Part shown: one piece after another, positions 33,810 through 42,302 of the stretch
Layout: every line of letters begins with the position of its first letter
Numbering within the stretch: the first letter of the stretch is position 1
DNA from: Svornostia sp051306365
GTDB lineage: Bacteria; Actinomycetota; Thermoleophilia; Solirubrobacterales; Solirubrobacteraceae
Assembly: GCA_051306365.1 (NCBI GenBank)
Contig: JBPPNC010000105.1
Coordinates: forward strand, 45,935 to 109,934
Length of the DNA: 64,000 bases
Direction: 5' to 3'
The notes under the pieces: model-generated
Seen by the model: only the letters and a program-made list of their open reading frames with translations
The model's database searches: none
What the model was told of the DNA's origin: nothing
Program-made: the position numbers and the translations under genes

Positions 33810-34973
33810 ATGTCGTTGAAGCGCACGCTGTTCGAGCCCGAGCACGAGCTCTTCCGCGAGAGCGTCCACGCGTTCGTCGTCAAGGAGGTCCTCCCGCGGC
33901 GCGAGCAGCACCGCGCCGACCGGCTCATCGACCGGGAGACCTGGAAGAAGGCCGGTGACCTCGGATTCCTGGGCCTGGGGGTCCCCGCGCAGTACGGCGG
34001 CTCGGACATCGACGACTTCCGCTTCAACGCGGTCCTCAACGAGGAGCTCTCGCGGATCGGTGTCGCCTACGGGTCGAGCTTCGGCATCCAGGTCGACATC
34101 ATCGCCCCGTACCTGCTGAACCTCACCACCGAGGAGCAGAAGGAGCGCTGGCTGCCCGGGTTCTGCAGCGGCGACATCGTCACCGCGATCGGCATGACCG
34201 AGCCCGAGGCGGGCTCCGATCTCGGCGCGCTGAAGACCACCGCGGTGCGCAACGGCGACGGTTGGATCGTCAACGGCAGCAAGACGTTCATCACCAACGG
34301 CGGCAACGCCGACCTCATCGTCGTGGCCGCGCGCACGGGCGGCGGGCCGAAGGGGCGCGGCATCACGCTGTTCGGCATCGAGGCCGACATGCCGGGCTTC
34401 TCGCGCGGGCGGGTCCTGGAGAAGGTCGGCCAGCATGAGGCCGACACGGCCGAGCTGTTCTTCGAGGATGTGCACGTCCCCGACGAGTTGGTGATCGGCG
34501 ACCTCGACGGCGGCTTCAAGCACATGATGAAGCACCTCGCGCAGGAGCGGATGGGCTCGGCGATCACGAACGTCGCCCACGCGCGCGCGGCGCTCGACAT
34601 CACGCTGCAGTACGCCGAGGATCGCAAGGCGTTCGGCCGTCCGATCGGCGCGTTCCAGCACAACCGCTTCCTGCTCGCCGACATGGTCACGCGGCTCGAC
34701 GTCACGCAGGCCTACGTCGATCAGTGCACGGTCGCGCACGCCGCGGGCGAGCTCTCCGCCGTCGACGCCGCGAAGGCGAAATGGTGGAGCAGCGAGGTGC
34801 AGGGCCAGGTCGTCGACGCCTGCGTGCAGCTGCACGGCGGCTACGGCTACATGGAGGAGTACGAGGTCGCGCACGCGTGGATGGACGCGCGAGTGACCCG
34901 GATCTGGGCCGGCTCGAACGAGATCATGAAGGAGATCATCGGGCGGGACCTGGGCTTCGGCGACCCGCGATAG
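33810..34973 (+). CDS. Acyl-CoA dehydrogenase, long-chain type
   Basis: A 387-residue FAD enzyme. IGMTEPEAGSDLGALKTTAV near residue 130 is the FAD/substrate loop; LHGGYGYMEEYEVAHAWMDA and RIWAGSNEIMKEIIGRDLG mark the C-terminal helical domain. In the position of the usual C-terminal catalytic Glu this protein has Ala (WAGSNE), as in long-chain enzymes; the base is then expected to be Glu246 in LAQERMGSA of helix G. It oxidises long or branched acyl-CoA in beta-oxidation. It has a GGAGG ribosome-binding site and a strong palindrome in its leader. Confidence 0.92.
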   Translation: MSLKRTLFEPEHELFRESVHAFVVKEVLPRREQHRADRLIDRETWKKAGDLGFLGLGVPAQYGGSDIDDFRFNAVLNEELSRIGVAYGSSFGIQVDIIAPYLLNLTTEEQKERWLPGFCSGDIVTAIGMTEPEAGSDLGALKTTAVRNGDGWIVNGSKTFITNGGNADLIVVAARTGGGPKGRGITLFGIEADMPGFSRGRVLEKVGQHEADTAELFFEDVHVPDELVIGDLDGGFKHMMKHLAQERMGSAITNVAHARAALDITLQYAEDRKAFGRPIGAFQHNRFLLADMVTRLDVTQAYVDQCTVAHAAGELSAVDAAKAKWWSSEVQGQVVDACVQLHGGYGYMEEYEVAHAWMDARVTRIWAGSNEIMKEIIGRDLGFGDPR

Positions 34974-35111
34974 CCCGGGCACGATCCGGCGGCGGTGGGC
35001 GTCCCTTTGGAACTGTGGGGTTCACGTTGGGGGACCCCCTGATGACACCGGTGCACCGACAAGTCACGGTGTGCAGTGCAGAGGAACGCCAAGGCCACAA
35101 AGGAGCCCACC

Positions 35112-35486
35112 ATGCCGTCCATCAGCCAGCACTTCCCCTTCTCCGCTCTGCTGCGTCGCCGTTCACCGCGGCCCGCACAGCCGAGTGCGCCTCCCGATCC
35201 GCCGCGGGCCGCCGCGCAGGGGCCGGTTCCCCTGCCGATGCTCGCGCCGATCCCCGAGCCCGACCTGCACTGGGCCGAGCCGCACCCGGCGCCGCTCCTG
35301 CGCGAGCAGGTCGCGGTGCTCGAGGCCGAGCGTGCGCTGGCCGCCCTGCACGGCCTGGACCGGGACGGCGCCTACGCCGAGGATCTCCACGCCGAACTGG
35401 CCGCCGCGAAGGCCGCGTACATCGGCACCGCGGCCGTCGAGCTGGCCGTGTTGCGCGCCGAGCTCAGCGGCCGCCTGCAGGGCTGA
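35112..35486 (+). CDS. Hypothetical protein (family A, member 2) with Pro-rich N-terminus
   Basis: A 124-residue protein. ATG 35112 is chosen because AAGGAG lies 7 bases upstream. Residues 1-60 are Pro/Ala/Arg-rich and probably disordered; residues 63-124 are helical and align without gaps to the small protein at 11028-11246 (about half the positions identical, including ERALA, an AY..DL..E block and a shared IG.A..E.AVLRA.L.G..QG end). There is no signal peptide. The function is unknown. At 35545 an open start (MTSFDITPSAAASLAIP, then ELEINRALAERR) resembles the ERALA region again and may be the stump of a third copy. Confidence 0.7.
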   Translation: MPSISQHFPFSALLRRRSPRPAQPSAPPDPPRAAAQGPVPLPMLAPIPEPDLHWAEPHPAPLLREQVAVLEAERALAALHGLDRDGAYAEDLHAELAAAKAAYIGTAAVELAVLRAELSGRLQG

Positions 35487-35807
35487 GCCCGGAGCGGCTT
35501 CGAGTCGGGTACCGCGCCGCGCCTGGGGCGGTCGTTGGACTCCCATGACCTCGTTTGACATCACGCCCAGCGCCGCCGCGTCACTCGCGATCCCGCGCGA
35601 GCTGGAGATCAACCGCGCCCTGGCCGAACGACGGGCGGGGGGTACAGGCGCCCGTCGCCCAGGGCGAAGAGCGCAGGCGAGCGCGGCCGACACTGCTAGG
35701 TTCCGGCGCCACGAATCCGGACATCGCAGGGAGACGCGGTGGGCCGGTGGGCTGTCCCGCCCCGTCGCATCAGTTCACCGCACCCGTTTGAAGGAGCCGT
35801 CTCCCGC
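35487..35807. other. Intergenic region with possible third family A stump
   Basis: This 321-base gap holds a frame from ATG 35545 whose first 30 codons look coding and resemble the ERALA segment of the preceding gene, then decays into Arg/Gly/Pro codons with no stop before the SDR start. AAGGAG at 35791 is the ribosome-binding site of the SDR. No other signal seen. Confidence 0.35.
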
Positions 35808-36584
35808 ATGTTCAGCGCACCCCGTGGCCGCAAGGTTCTCGTCACCGGCGCGACGAAGGGCATCGGCAAGGGCATCGCCGCCGTGTTCGCCGGCGCCGGT
35901 GCCGATGTCGTCATCACCGGCCGCAACGCCGAGGCAGGCGAAGAGGCCGTTCGCGACCTCACCGTGAGCGCCGGCGGCAAGGTCCGGTTCGTCAGGCAGG
36001 ACGTGGGCGTGCCGGAGGACTGCGCGCGCGCCGTGCACGAGACGATCGAGCTGCTCGGCGGCCTCGATGTCGTCTGCGCGAACGCGGGCGTGTTCCCGGA
36101 ACGTCCCCTGGCCGAGATGACGTCCGTGGACCTGCGCGAGATCTTCGCGATCAACGTCCACGGCTGCATCATGACCGTGCGCCACGCGATCCCGGCGCTC
36201 GAGCAGTCCGGCCGCGGGCGGGTCGTCCTGACCTCGTCGATCACCGGGCCCGTCACGGGCTTCACGGGCTGGTCGCACTACGGCGCGACGAAGGCCGCGC
36301 AGCTCGGCTTCATGCGCACCGCGGCGATCGAGCTCGCCCCGAAGGGCATCACCGTCAACGCCGTGCTCCCGGGCAACATCCGCACCGAGGGGCTCGAGGC
36401 GATGGGCCCTGGCTACATCGCGTCGATGGAGGAGGCGATCCCGCAGAAGCGGCTCGGGAGCGTACGCGATATCGGGCACGCGTGCCTGTACTTCGCCAGC
36501 CCGGAGTCGGGGTACGTGACGGGCCAGTCGCTGGTGGTCGACGGTGGCCAGATCCTGCCCGAGTCGCTGGGCGCGATGGGGTAG
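35808..36584 (+). CDS. SDR-family oxidoreductase (FabG-like)
   Basis: A 258-residue classical short-chain dehydrogenase. The NAD(P) motif VLVTGATKGIGKGIAAVF starts at residue 11, CANAG is near 92, catalytic Ser is in VVLTSSITGP, and HYGATKAA gives the YxxxK pair. It ends with the usual GQSLVVDGGQILPE. The order and motifs fit 3-oxoacyl-ACP/CoA reductases or 3-hydroxy-acid dehydrogenases. ATG 35808 follows AAGGAG at 35791. It stands alone upstream of the c-di-AMP riboswitch; the substrate is not fixed by context. Confidence 0.9.
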   Translation: MFSAPRGRKVLVTGATKGIGKGIAAVFAGAGADVVITGRNAEAGEEAVRDLTVSAGGKVRFVRQDVGVPEDCARAVHETIELLGGLDVVCANAGVFPERPLAEMTSVDLREIFAINVHGCIMTVRHAIPALEQSGRGRVVLTSSITGPVTGFTGWSHYGATKAAQLGFMRTAAIELAPKGITVNAVLPGNIRTEGLEAMGPGYIASMEEAIPQKRLGSVRDIGHACLYFASPESGYVTGQSLVVDGGQILPESLGAMG

Positions 36585-36616
36585 GTCTGCGGTTCCCGCT
36601 ACGGTTCTGGTTGACA

Positions 36617-36741
36617 GAACGCCGAATCCCGCACGGTCCGCCGTGCGGGAGCGGGGGACCCAGGTCGTTGGGGCGAATCGACGCCAAGGTGCGTCGTAGC
36701 GCATGCCTCGTGCGCGAGCCCGTCAGCTCACCCCGTAGGCA
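36617..36741 (+). ncRNA. c-di-AMP (ydaO-yuaA) riboswitch
   Basis: The leader contains, in order, GCCGAATCCCGCACGG, its pairing partner CCGTGCGGGA, then GCGGGGGACCCA, TTGGGGCGAATCG, and GAGCCCGTCAGCTCACCCCGTAGGC. These are the conserved blocks of the ydaO-yuaA class in actinobacteria. It lies 18 bp upstream of the M23 peptidase start. In this phylum c-di-AMP riboswitches typically repress cell-wall hydrolase genes. Confidence 0.95.
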
Positions 36742-36758
36742 CCACGTCATTCAGAGAG

Positions 36759-37616
36759 GTGTCGAACTTGTCGCTGACCCGTGCCCGCTGCCGCGCCATC
36801 GCGGTGGCTCCGCTTGCCCTGCTGGGCTTCGTCCCCGCGGCCTCTGCCGCCGTGGGCGGAGCGACCCCGAACGCCACGCCGGAGGTCACCGAACTGCGGT
36901 GTCCGGCCGGTGACGGCGGGGCGAAGTGCCCGCGCGGCGAGGTGCTGCGGCTCTCCGGCGCGCATCTGCGCGAGACCCGCACGGTGGTCTTCCTCGGCGG
37001 CAAGGGCGCGAAGGACGACCGTCGCGCCACGCCGACGACCGCATCGCCGCGCCGCGTGCTCGTGCTGGTCCCGAAGGGGGCGAAGACCGGTCCGGTCCGG
37101 GTCATCAGCGCGGTGGCGGGCCCCTCGCGCCCCGGCCCCAAGCTCCAGGTCGTGCCGGCAAGCCGGGTGACCCCCGCCGCCAGCGTCGACGGGGCCACCG
37201 GCGTGTTCCCCGTCACCGGGAAGTACGACTTCGGCACTGAGACGAACACCTTCGGCGGCGGCCGCAGCCACCAGGGCCAGGACATCCTCGCGAAGTGCGG
37301 CCTGCCGGTCGTCAGCGCGCTGTCCGGCGAGATCCAGCACGTCGCGTTCCAGAGCGCGGCCGGCAACTACGTCGTCGTCCAGGCCGACGACGGCACGAGC
37401 CAGGCGTACATGCACCTGCGCGAGCCGTCGACCTGGAAGAAGGGCCAGCCGGTGCGCGCCGGCGAGCGGCTCGGCGTGGTCGGGTCCACCGGCCGGTCGA
37501 CCGCGTGCCACCTGCACTTCGAGCTCTGGACCGCGCCCGGGTGGTACCTCGGCGGCGAGCCGATGGACCCGCTGCCCAGCCTGAAGGCCTGGGCGGCCCG
37601 GACGACGAAGGGCTGA
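36759..37616 (+). CDS. M23-family peptidoglycan endopeptidase, secreted
   Basis: A 285-residue secreted protein starting at GTG (MSNLSLTRARCRAIAVAPLA), with a Sec signal ending near AASA (about residue 30). Residues 35-130 form a beta-rich IPT/TIG-like domain (GEVLRLSGAHLRETRTVVFL). Residues 160-275 are the M23 LytM domain: HQGQD (His171, Asp175) and HLHFE (His251, His253) supply the zinc ligands and catalytic histidine. It should cut peptidoglycan cross-links. The leader is a c-di-AMP riboswitch, so expression follows cell-wall and osmotic state. Confidence 0.92.
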   Translation: MSNLSLTRARCRAIAVAPLALLGFVPAASAAVGGATPNATPEVTELRCPAGDGGAKCPRGEVLRLSGAHLRETRTVVFLGGKGAKDDRRATPTTASPRRVLVLVPKGAKTGPVRVISAVAGPSRPGPKLQVVPASRVTPAASVDGATGVFPVTGKYDFGTETNTFGGGRSHQGQDILAKCGLPVVSALSGEIQHVAFQSAAGNYVVVQADDGTSQAYMHLREPSTWKKGQPVRAGERLGVVGSTGRSTACHLHFELWTAPGWYLGGEPMDPLPSLKAWAARTTKG

Positions 37617-37644
37617 GCCTCCGCCGGCCGGGCCGCGCTGATGC

Positions 37645-39168
37645 TCAGCGCTGGCGGTTCGGGCCGCGGAAGAGCGTCTTCGCGGGCTTGCTCTTGCCCT
37701 TGCCCTTCGCCTTGCCCGGCGCCTGCTTGTCGAACGCGTACACGGCGGTCGCGTACGCGGCGCCGTCGGAGAGCTGGTCGAGACCGGTCTCCCCGATGTT
37801 CGAGAGCGTGTCGCACGCCTGGTGGTAGCAGCGGTCCAGCGCCTCGCCGAGGACGCCGCCGAACAGGCTCACCTGCTCCGCCGTCTTGAGCTGCTCGGCA
37901 CCGCTGAACAGTCCGCCCGCAGGGATCCCGACGTCGATGAACGGCCCGTAGTCCGAGCGGCCGTCGAACGCCGTCGGCTGGGTGGCGAGGCCGCGCCCGG
38001 CGAAGTACTGCAGGAACGTCTGCTCGATGTCGCCGGAGAACGACGGCCCCGCCGTCCCGGTGTCCGACCCGTCACCGTCGTAGACGAGCCGCGCCCAGTT
38101 CGGCGACCCCAGCATGTCGAAGTTGAGGTTCAGCCCGATCGTGGCGAGCTCCTCCTCGCTGAGCTCCGCGACGTAATGCTCGGAGCCGAGCAGGCCCGCT
38201 TCCTCGGCGCCCCAGAACGCGAAGCGGACGGGGTTGGCCGGCTTCGGCCCGCGGGCGAGCTGCTCGGCGATCTCAAGGATCGTCGACGTGCCCGTGCCGT
38301 TGTCGTTGATGCCCGGCCCATCGATGACGGAATCGAGGTGCGCCCCGACCACGACGAGCTTGCCCGCCTGCTTGGCGTTGCGCGGCGCGAGGTCGCCGAT
38401 GACGTTCTCCGTCGAGCGGATCTGCGACTCGGTCTGCGTAGCGATCCGGGCGCGCGTGCCGGCCTGGGCCAGCTCGCCGCCGAGCGGGAAGCTCACGGAC
38501 ACGACGGGGATCCCGACGGGGGCCCCGAGCGTACCGGCGAACAGGTCGGTGCGATCCGCGCCGCCGTTGCCCTGGTTGAAGATGATCGCGCCGGCGGCGC
38601 CCGCCGCCTCGGCGTTCGCGGCCTTCTGACCGAACGGGCAGGAGCCCCGCTGCAGGAGCGCGATCGCGCCCGCGGGGAAGCCGGCGAAGTCGCTCTCCTC
38701 GCAGCCGGACGTGGCGGCCGCCGGGTCGGCGATGGAGAGGTCGACGCCCACGACGTCGGCGGTGACGTCACCGGCGCCGGAGTACTCCATGACGAGGTAG
38801 TGCTCCTCGACGGTGTACGTCGTCGGCGTCAAGGCGGTCCGCTCGAAGGCCGAAGGGCCGGTCTCGCGGTAGAACGGGAAGTCGAACGATTGGCGGGTGA
38901 CCTGCAGCCCGGCGGCCTCCATGCGGTCGGCGACGTACTCGGCGGACGCCGCGTACCCGGGCGTGCCGGAGGCGCGGGTGCCGTTGTTCGCGGTCGCGAT
39001 CGCCTGGAGCGCCTGGAGGTGCTCGGTGATGCCCGGCAGCGTGACGGCGCGGGCAAGGCGGTCTGGGGCGCCACCGGGCGGTGCGGCCGCGGCGGGCGCC
39101 GCAAGCGCGAGGGCAAGTCCGGCGGTGAGGGCGCACACGGCGGTCCGCGCACGAGGAATTCTGGCCAC
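37645..39168 (-). CDS. Secreted M28-family aminopeptidase with PA domain
   Basis: A 507-residue exported zinc peptidase. Signal peptide 1-29 (ALALAAPAAAAPPGG). A PA domain occupies about residues 125-250 (GAIALLQRGSCPFGQKAANA, AGAIIFNQGNGG). The M28 core has all zinc ligands and catalytic residues: His277 (GAHLDS), Asp289 (GINDNG), Glu322-Glu323 (WGAEEAG), Asp351 (NFDMLG) and His449 (YHQACD). The last 20 residues are very basic (GKAKGKGKSKPAK), perhaps for wall attachment. It trims N-terminal residues from peptides outside the cell. Same size as Streptomyces aminopeptidase precursors. Confidence 0.93.
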   Translation of the reverse strand: MARIPRARTAVCALTAGLALALAAPAAAAPPGGAPDRLARAVTLPGITEHLQALQAIATANNGTRASGTPGYAASAEYVADRMEAAGLQVTRQSFDFPFYRETGPSAFERTALTPTTYTVEEHYLVMEYSGAGDVTADVVGVDLSIADPAAATSGCEESDFAGFPAGAIALLQRGSCPFGQKAANAEAAGAAGAIIFNQGNGGADRTDLFAGTLGAPVGIPVVSVSFPLGGELAQAGTRARIATQTESQIRSTENVIGDLAPRNAKQAGKLVVVGAHLDSVIDGPGINDNGTGTSTILEIAEQLARGPKPANPVRFAFWGAEEAGLLGSEHYVAELSEEELATIGLNLNFDMLGSPNWARLVYDGDGSDTGTAGPSFSGDIEQTFLQYFAGRGLATQPTAFDGRSDYGPFIDVGIPAGGLFSGAEQLKTAEQVSLFGGVLGEALDRCYHQACDTLSNIGETGLDQLSDGAAYATAVYAFDKQAPGKAKGKGKSKPAKTLFRGPNRQR

Positions 39169-39198
39169 GAGGGCCTCCCTTCGGTTGATCTCGCGCGC

Positions 39199-39550
39199 CT
39201 ACCCCTTCGCGGCGGTTGTCACACGCGGGAACCGTTCGCGCCGCTGCTGCGCGCCGAGCCCGGCGACGAGGCCCCAGAACGGCGCGCTGATGCTCAGGAC
39301 GGTCATCCCGGTGATGTTCTGTAACGCCATCGTGACGAGGAAGCGGGGAGCCAGACCGATGATCGCGCCGGCATCGACCGCGCGGGCGCCATCGTCAGGC
39401 AGATGACGAGCAGGCCCGACGCCGCCTCGGCCTCGGTCGCCCCGGCGGCGCGCAGCCCCGTCAGCACGAGGGCGAACGTGCTCGCGAACCCCACGACGAC
39501 CGGACGACACCGGCGATCGCCGGCTGCGCGGTGCCGCCCCGCTCGCTCAT
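39199..39550 (-). pseudogene. Decayed BenE-type benzoate/aromatic transporter
   Basis: The start ATG 39550 overlaps the stop of the XRE-cupin regulator (ATGA). After a frame change, VGFASTFALVLTGLRAAGAT followed by EAASGLLVICL matches the BenE N-terminus. A large internal deletion and another frame change lead to FLVTMALQNITGMTVLSISA and PFWGLVAGL, the BenE C-terminus, ending at 39199. About 115 of an expected 390 codons remain. The regulator beside it is of the kind usually paired with BenE. Confidence 0.7.
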
Positions 39551-40107
39551 CCGTAGAGCATGAGGTTCAGGGTCCGCGTCGCGCGCGCACCGGTCGTGTA
39601 CACGTGCTCGACATCGGCGGCGAACCGCGCGAGGTCCCCGACGCGCAGCTCGACGGTCTCGTCGGCGGGCCCCACCGTGATGGCGCCCGCGGTGCAGAGC
39701 AGGAGCTCCTCGGTGCCCGGCGGGTGGGCGGGCGAGCGCTGCTCGGTCCGGGCGGGCAGCTCCCAGGTCCAGAGCTCGGTCCGCCGTGCCCGCGTGTCGG
39801 TGTGCAGGAGCAGGCCCGACAGCCCCGAGTCGGCGACGACCGGCTCACCCTCGCCGGCGCGCAGGACGCTGATCCGCGGCGTGGCGTTGGGAGCGACGAG
39901 CGCGCCGAGCCCCACCCCCAGGGCCTGCGAGAGCTTCCACAGCGTCTCCATCGACGGGTTGCCCTCGCCGCGCTCGATACGGGCCAGGATCGTCTTGGAC
40001 AGTCCGCTGGCGCGGCTGACGTCGCCCAGCGATTCCCCGCGCGCGGTGCGCTGCGCGTGGACGGCCCGGCCGACGCGCCGCGCGAGGTCGTCGAGATCGT
40101 CACTCAT
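39547..40107 (-). CDS. XRE-family regulator with cupin domain
   Basis: A 186-residue regulator. Residues 8-68 are the helix-turn-helix (VHAQRTARGESLGDVSRASG, LSKTILARIERGEGNPS, LWKLSQALGVGLGALV). Residues 105-180 are a cupin beta-barrel (PPGTEELLLCTAGAITVGP, LRVGDLARFAADVEHVY) that usually senses a small ligand. Such proteins commonly control a BenE transporter in the same operon, and here the stop overlaps the start of a decayed benE. Divergent from the gene at 40152, with 44 bp between. With the transporter lost, it may now act elsewhere or be drifting. Confidence 0.88.
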   Translation of the reverse strand: MSDDLDDLARRVGRAVHAQRTARGESLGDVSRASGLSKTILARIERGEGNPSMETLWKLSQALGVGLGALVAPNATPRISVLRAGEGEPVVADSGLSGLLLHTDTRARRTELWTWELPARTEQRSPAHPPGTEELLLCTAGAITVGPADETVELRVGDLARFAADVEHVYTTGARATRTLNLMLYG

Positions 40108-40151
40108 AGTTGACGAACGGAAACTCTAGTGGACGGCGTAGACTTCTGGGC

Positions 40152-40796
40152 ATGTCCACGCCCCCCGAGACGCGCAGCGTCAAGATCTCCGACGACGAGC
40201 GGGGAGGCTGGTCCTCCGATCGCCCGCGCCGCGACGGCGCCGACTCGCCGCCCAAGCCGCGCGACATCTCCGTCCGCACCCGCGTCCTGCAGCCCGCGTT
40301 CCGGCTGCGCTACTCACCCGGCAGCCTGCTGCTCATCGTCAGCGGCTCGGTCGAGCAGGCCGAGCAGTTCGCGAACCGGGCCCTCGAGGAGAAGAACGCG
40401 CTGCTGTCGATGGCGAAGGTCCGCCGGCTGCTCGCCGGCAAGGTCAGCGCCGACGAACTGGAGACGCGTGCGGCGCAGCTCCTCGACGCCGCGATCACCA
40501 AGCGCCTGCAGGCCGGCGACAGCACCGTCGTCATCCCCGACACGATGAGCGCCGAGGAGCGCGAGCCGCTCCTGCGCGCGGCCGCCGCACTGCGCCGCCC
40601 GCGGCACCTCATCCTGCTCGAGGCGCCGCGCGACGCGGTCTCCGAGGAGGACCGCCTCGTGCTCAACGACCTACGCAAGGCGCTGGACGGCGGCGACGTC
40701 GGCAGCGAAGGGATCCAGACGGCGCTGCGCCTCGGTGGCGCGACGATCGCGGAGACGAAGAAGATCGTGTTCCGCCCGCCGCCGGCCGACGACTGA
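40152..40796 (+). CDS. Uncharacterised protein, possible P-loop-less kinase-like
   Basis: A 214-residue soluble protein from ATG 40152. Residues 1-40 are charged and flexible. From residue 53 (SPGSLLLIVSGSVEQAEQFA) the pattern recalls AAA_33-type zeta-toxin-like kinases, whose LLVLVGPPGSGKST is here replaced by VSGSVEQAEQ, so Walker A is lost. Later parts (GDSTVVIPDTMSAEEREPLL and LRRPRHLILLEAP) sit where those kinases have their DATN and base-recognition strands. I therefore suspect a catalytically dead relative, but this is pattern-based and unproven. Convergent with the thiolase gene. Confidence 0.6.
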   Translation: MSTPPETRSVKISDDERGGWSSDRPRRDGADSPPKPRDISVRTRVLQPAFRLRYSPGSLLLIVSGSVEQAEQFANRALEEKNALLSMAKVRRLLAGKVSADELETRAAQLLDAAITKRLQAGDSTVVIPDTMSAEEREPLLRAAAALRRPRHLILLEAPRDAVSEEDRLVLNDLRKALDGGDVGSEGIQTALRLGGATIAETKKIVFRPPPADD

Positions 40797-40866
40797 CGCG
40801 GTGGTTCGCGGGGTGGCATCCAGGGCCGACGGAGACCGGGAAGACCTTCCCGCGAGCGTGCGGGCG

Positions 40867-40897
40867 GGGCGTGTGCCGCTTCCCCACCCACACGCCC
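40867..40897. terminator. Possible bidirectional terminator hairpin
   Basis: GGGCGTGTG (40867-40875) and CACACGCCC (40889-40897) pair perfectly around a 13-base loop, between the converging ends of the genes at 40796 and 40911. No T-run is present, as is common in GC-rich actinobacteria. Confidence 0.4.
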
Positions 40898-40910
40898 GCG
40901 GAGGAACGAG

Positions 40911-42086
40911 CTAGTTGAGCCGCTCGATGATCATTGCCTCGCCCTGACCCTGCGCCACGCACATCGTCTCGAGACCGAACGTGCCGTCGGCCGTCTCGAG
41001 GTCGTTGAGCAGCGTCGTCAGGATGCGGACGCCGGTCTGGCCGAACGGGTGGCCGAGGGCGATCGCGCCGCCGTGCGGGTTGAGCTTGGCGTAGTCGAAG
41101 CCGACCTCGTCGGCGATCGGGATCACCTGGGCGGCGAACGCCTCGTTGAGCTCGTAGATGTCGATGTCGCCGATCGTCAGGCCGGCGCGGTCGAGCGCCT
41201 TCTTGATCGCGCCGATGGGCGCGACGCCCATGAGCTCGGGCTCGTTGCCCCAGGTCGCGGCGGTGATGAAGCGGGCGCGCGGCGTCAGGCCGAGCTCCCT
41301 GGCCTTGTCCTCGCTCATGATGAGCGCCGCGGCCGCGCCGTCGTTGAGCGGGCACGAGTTGCCGGCCGTCACGGTGCCGCCCTCGCGGAACGCGGGCTGC
41401 AGCTGGGACAGCTTCTCGTACGTCGACGAGGCGCGCGGGCCGTCGTCCTTGGAGACGACGGTGCCGTCGGCGAGCGTCAGCGGGATGATCTCGCGGTCGA
41501 AGAAGCCCGACTCCTGGGCGGCGACAGCGCGCTCCTGGGACTGCTGGGCGAACTTGTCCTGGTCCTCGCGCGAGACGCCGTACTTGACGGCCACGTTCTC
41601 GGCCGTCAGGCCCATCGCGATGTAGGCGTCGGGCTGGCCCGGCTCCCTGCCCTGGAGCTTCTCGTTCTGATCCTCCGGGTGGGCGGCCTCCTGCGCGGCG
41701 TTGTAGCGCGAGACGAACTCCACGCCGCCGGCGATGTACACGTCACCCTGGCCGGCCTGGACCGCGTTCGCGGCGTTGCGGACGGCGTCGAGACCCGACG
41801 CGCAGTAGCGCGAGACGGTGATGCCGTTGGTCTCCTGGCCGAGCTTCTCGCTGAGCAGGACCGCGATGCGGCCGATGTTGTTGGCCTGCAGGCCCTGCGG
41901 CAGGCCGCAGCCGGTCACGACCTCTTCGACCGGTGCTTCACCACCCACCCCGACGGCCGGGTTGCGCTCGAGGAGCTGGTCGATGGTGTAGGCGAGGGTC
42001 TCGTCGGGCCGCAGGGAGGCGAGCGAGCCCTTGAACGCGCGGCCGACCGGGGTCCGGACGGCGTCGACGATCACGGCGTTGGGCAT
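40911..42086 (-). CDS. Acetyl-CoA acyltransferase (thiolase)
   Basis: A 391-residue thiolase. The nucleophile Cys95 lies in SRYCASGLDAVRNA; NEAFAAQ and GGAIALGHPFGQTG give the His of the second and third motifs, and METMCVAQGQGEA supplies the C-terminal catalytic Cys. It cleaves 3-ketoacyl-CoA with CoA to give acetyl-CoA, or condenses two acetyl-CoA. No hydratase or dehydrogenase partner is adjacent, unlike fadA at 53198. Its leader (42087-42302) contains a palindrome CCGTCA-CA-TGACGG at 42238. Confidence 0.92.
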   Translation of the reverse strand: MPNAVIVDAVRTPVGRAFKGSLASLRPDETLAYTIDQLLERNPAVGVGGEAPVEEVVTGCGLPQGLQANNIGRIAVLLSEKLGQETNGITVSRYCASGLDAVRNAANAVQAGQGDVYIAGGVEFVSRYNAAQEAAHPEDQNEKLQGREPGQPDAYIAMGLTAENVAVKYGVSREDQDKFAQQSQERAVAAQESGFFDREIIPLTLADGTVVSKDDGPRASSTYEKLSQLQPAFREGGTVTAGNSCPLNDGAAAALIMSEDKARELGLTPRARFITAATWGNEPELMGVAPIGAIKKALDRAGLTIGDIDIYELNEAFAAQVIPIADEVGFDYAKLNPHGGAIALGHPFGQTGVRILTTLLNDLETADGTFGLETMCVAQGQGEAMIIERLN

Positions 42087-42302
42087 TCGTGTTCCTTTCA
42101 GGCGTCCGCCCGGCGCGGGTGAGGATGCGCACGGGCGAGTCTGGGTCCAGGCGCTGGGCCGCCCGCGCGGACGGCGGGACGTGCGCGGGGGTGTACTGGA
42201 ACAGTGTGGCAGGGACGGTCAGGACGGCGGCTTCCGCCCGTCACATGACGGACGGCGGGAAGCACCTCCGCCAGGGACGAACGGCGATCGAGCCTGTGAC
42301 GC

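Noticed and set aside
35027..35037. GGGGG-A-CCCCC symmetrical tract upstream of the gene at 35112
   Set aside because: Short GC-only symmetry is common in this sequence and no supporting operator features were seen.
42238..42251. CCGTCA-CA-TGACGG palindrome in the gap before the thiolase
   Set aside because: Perfect but short, about 150 bp from the start, and no partner copy was found, so I do not list it as an operator.
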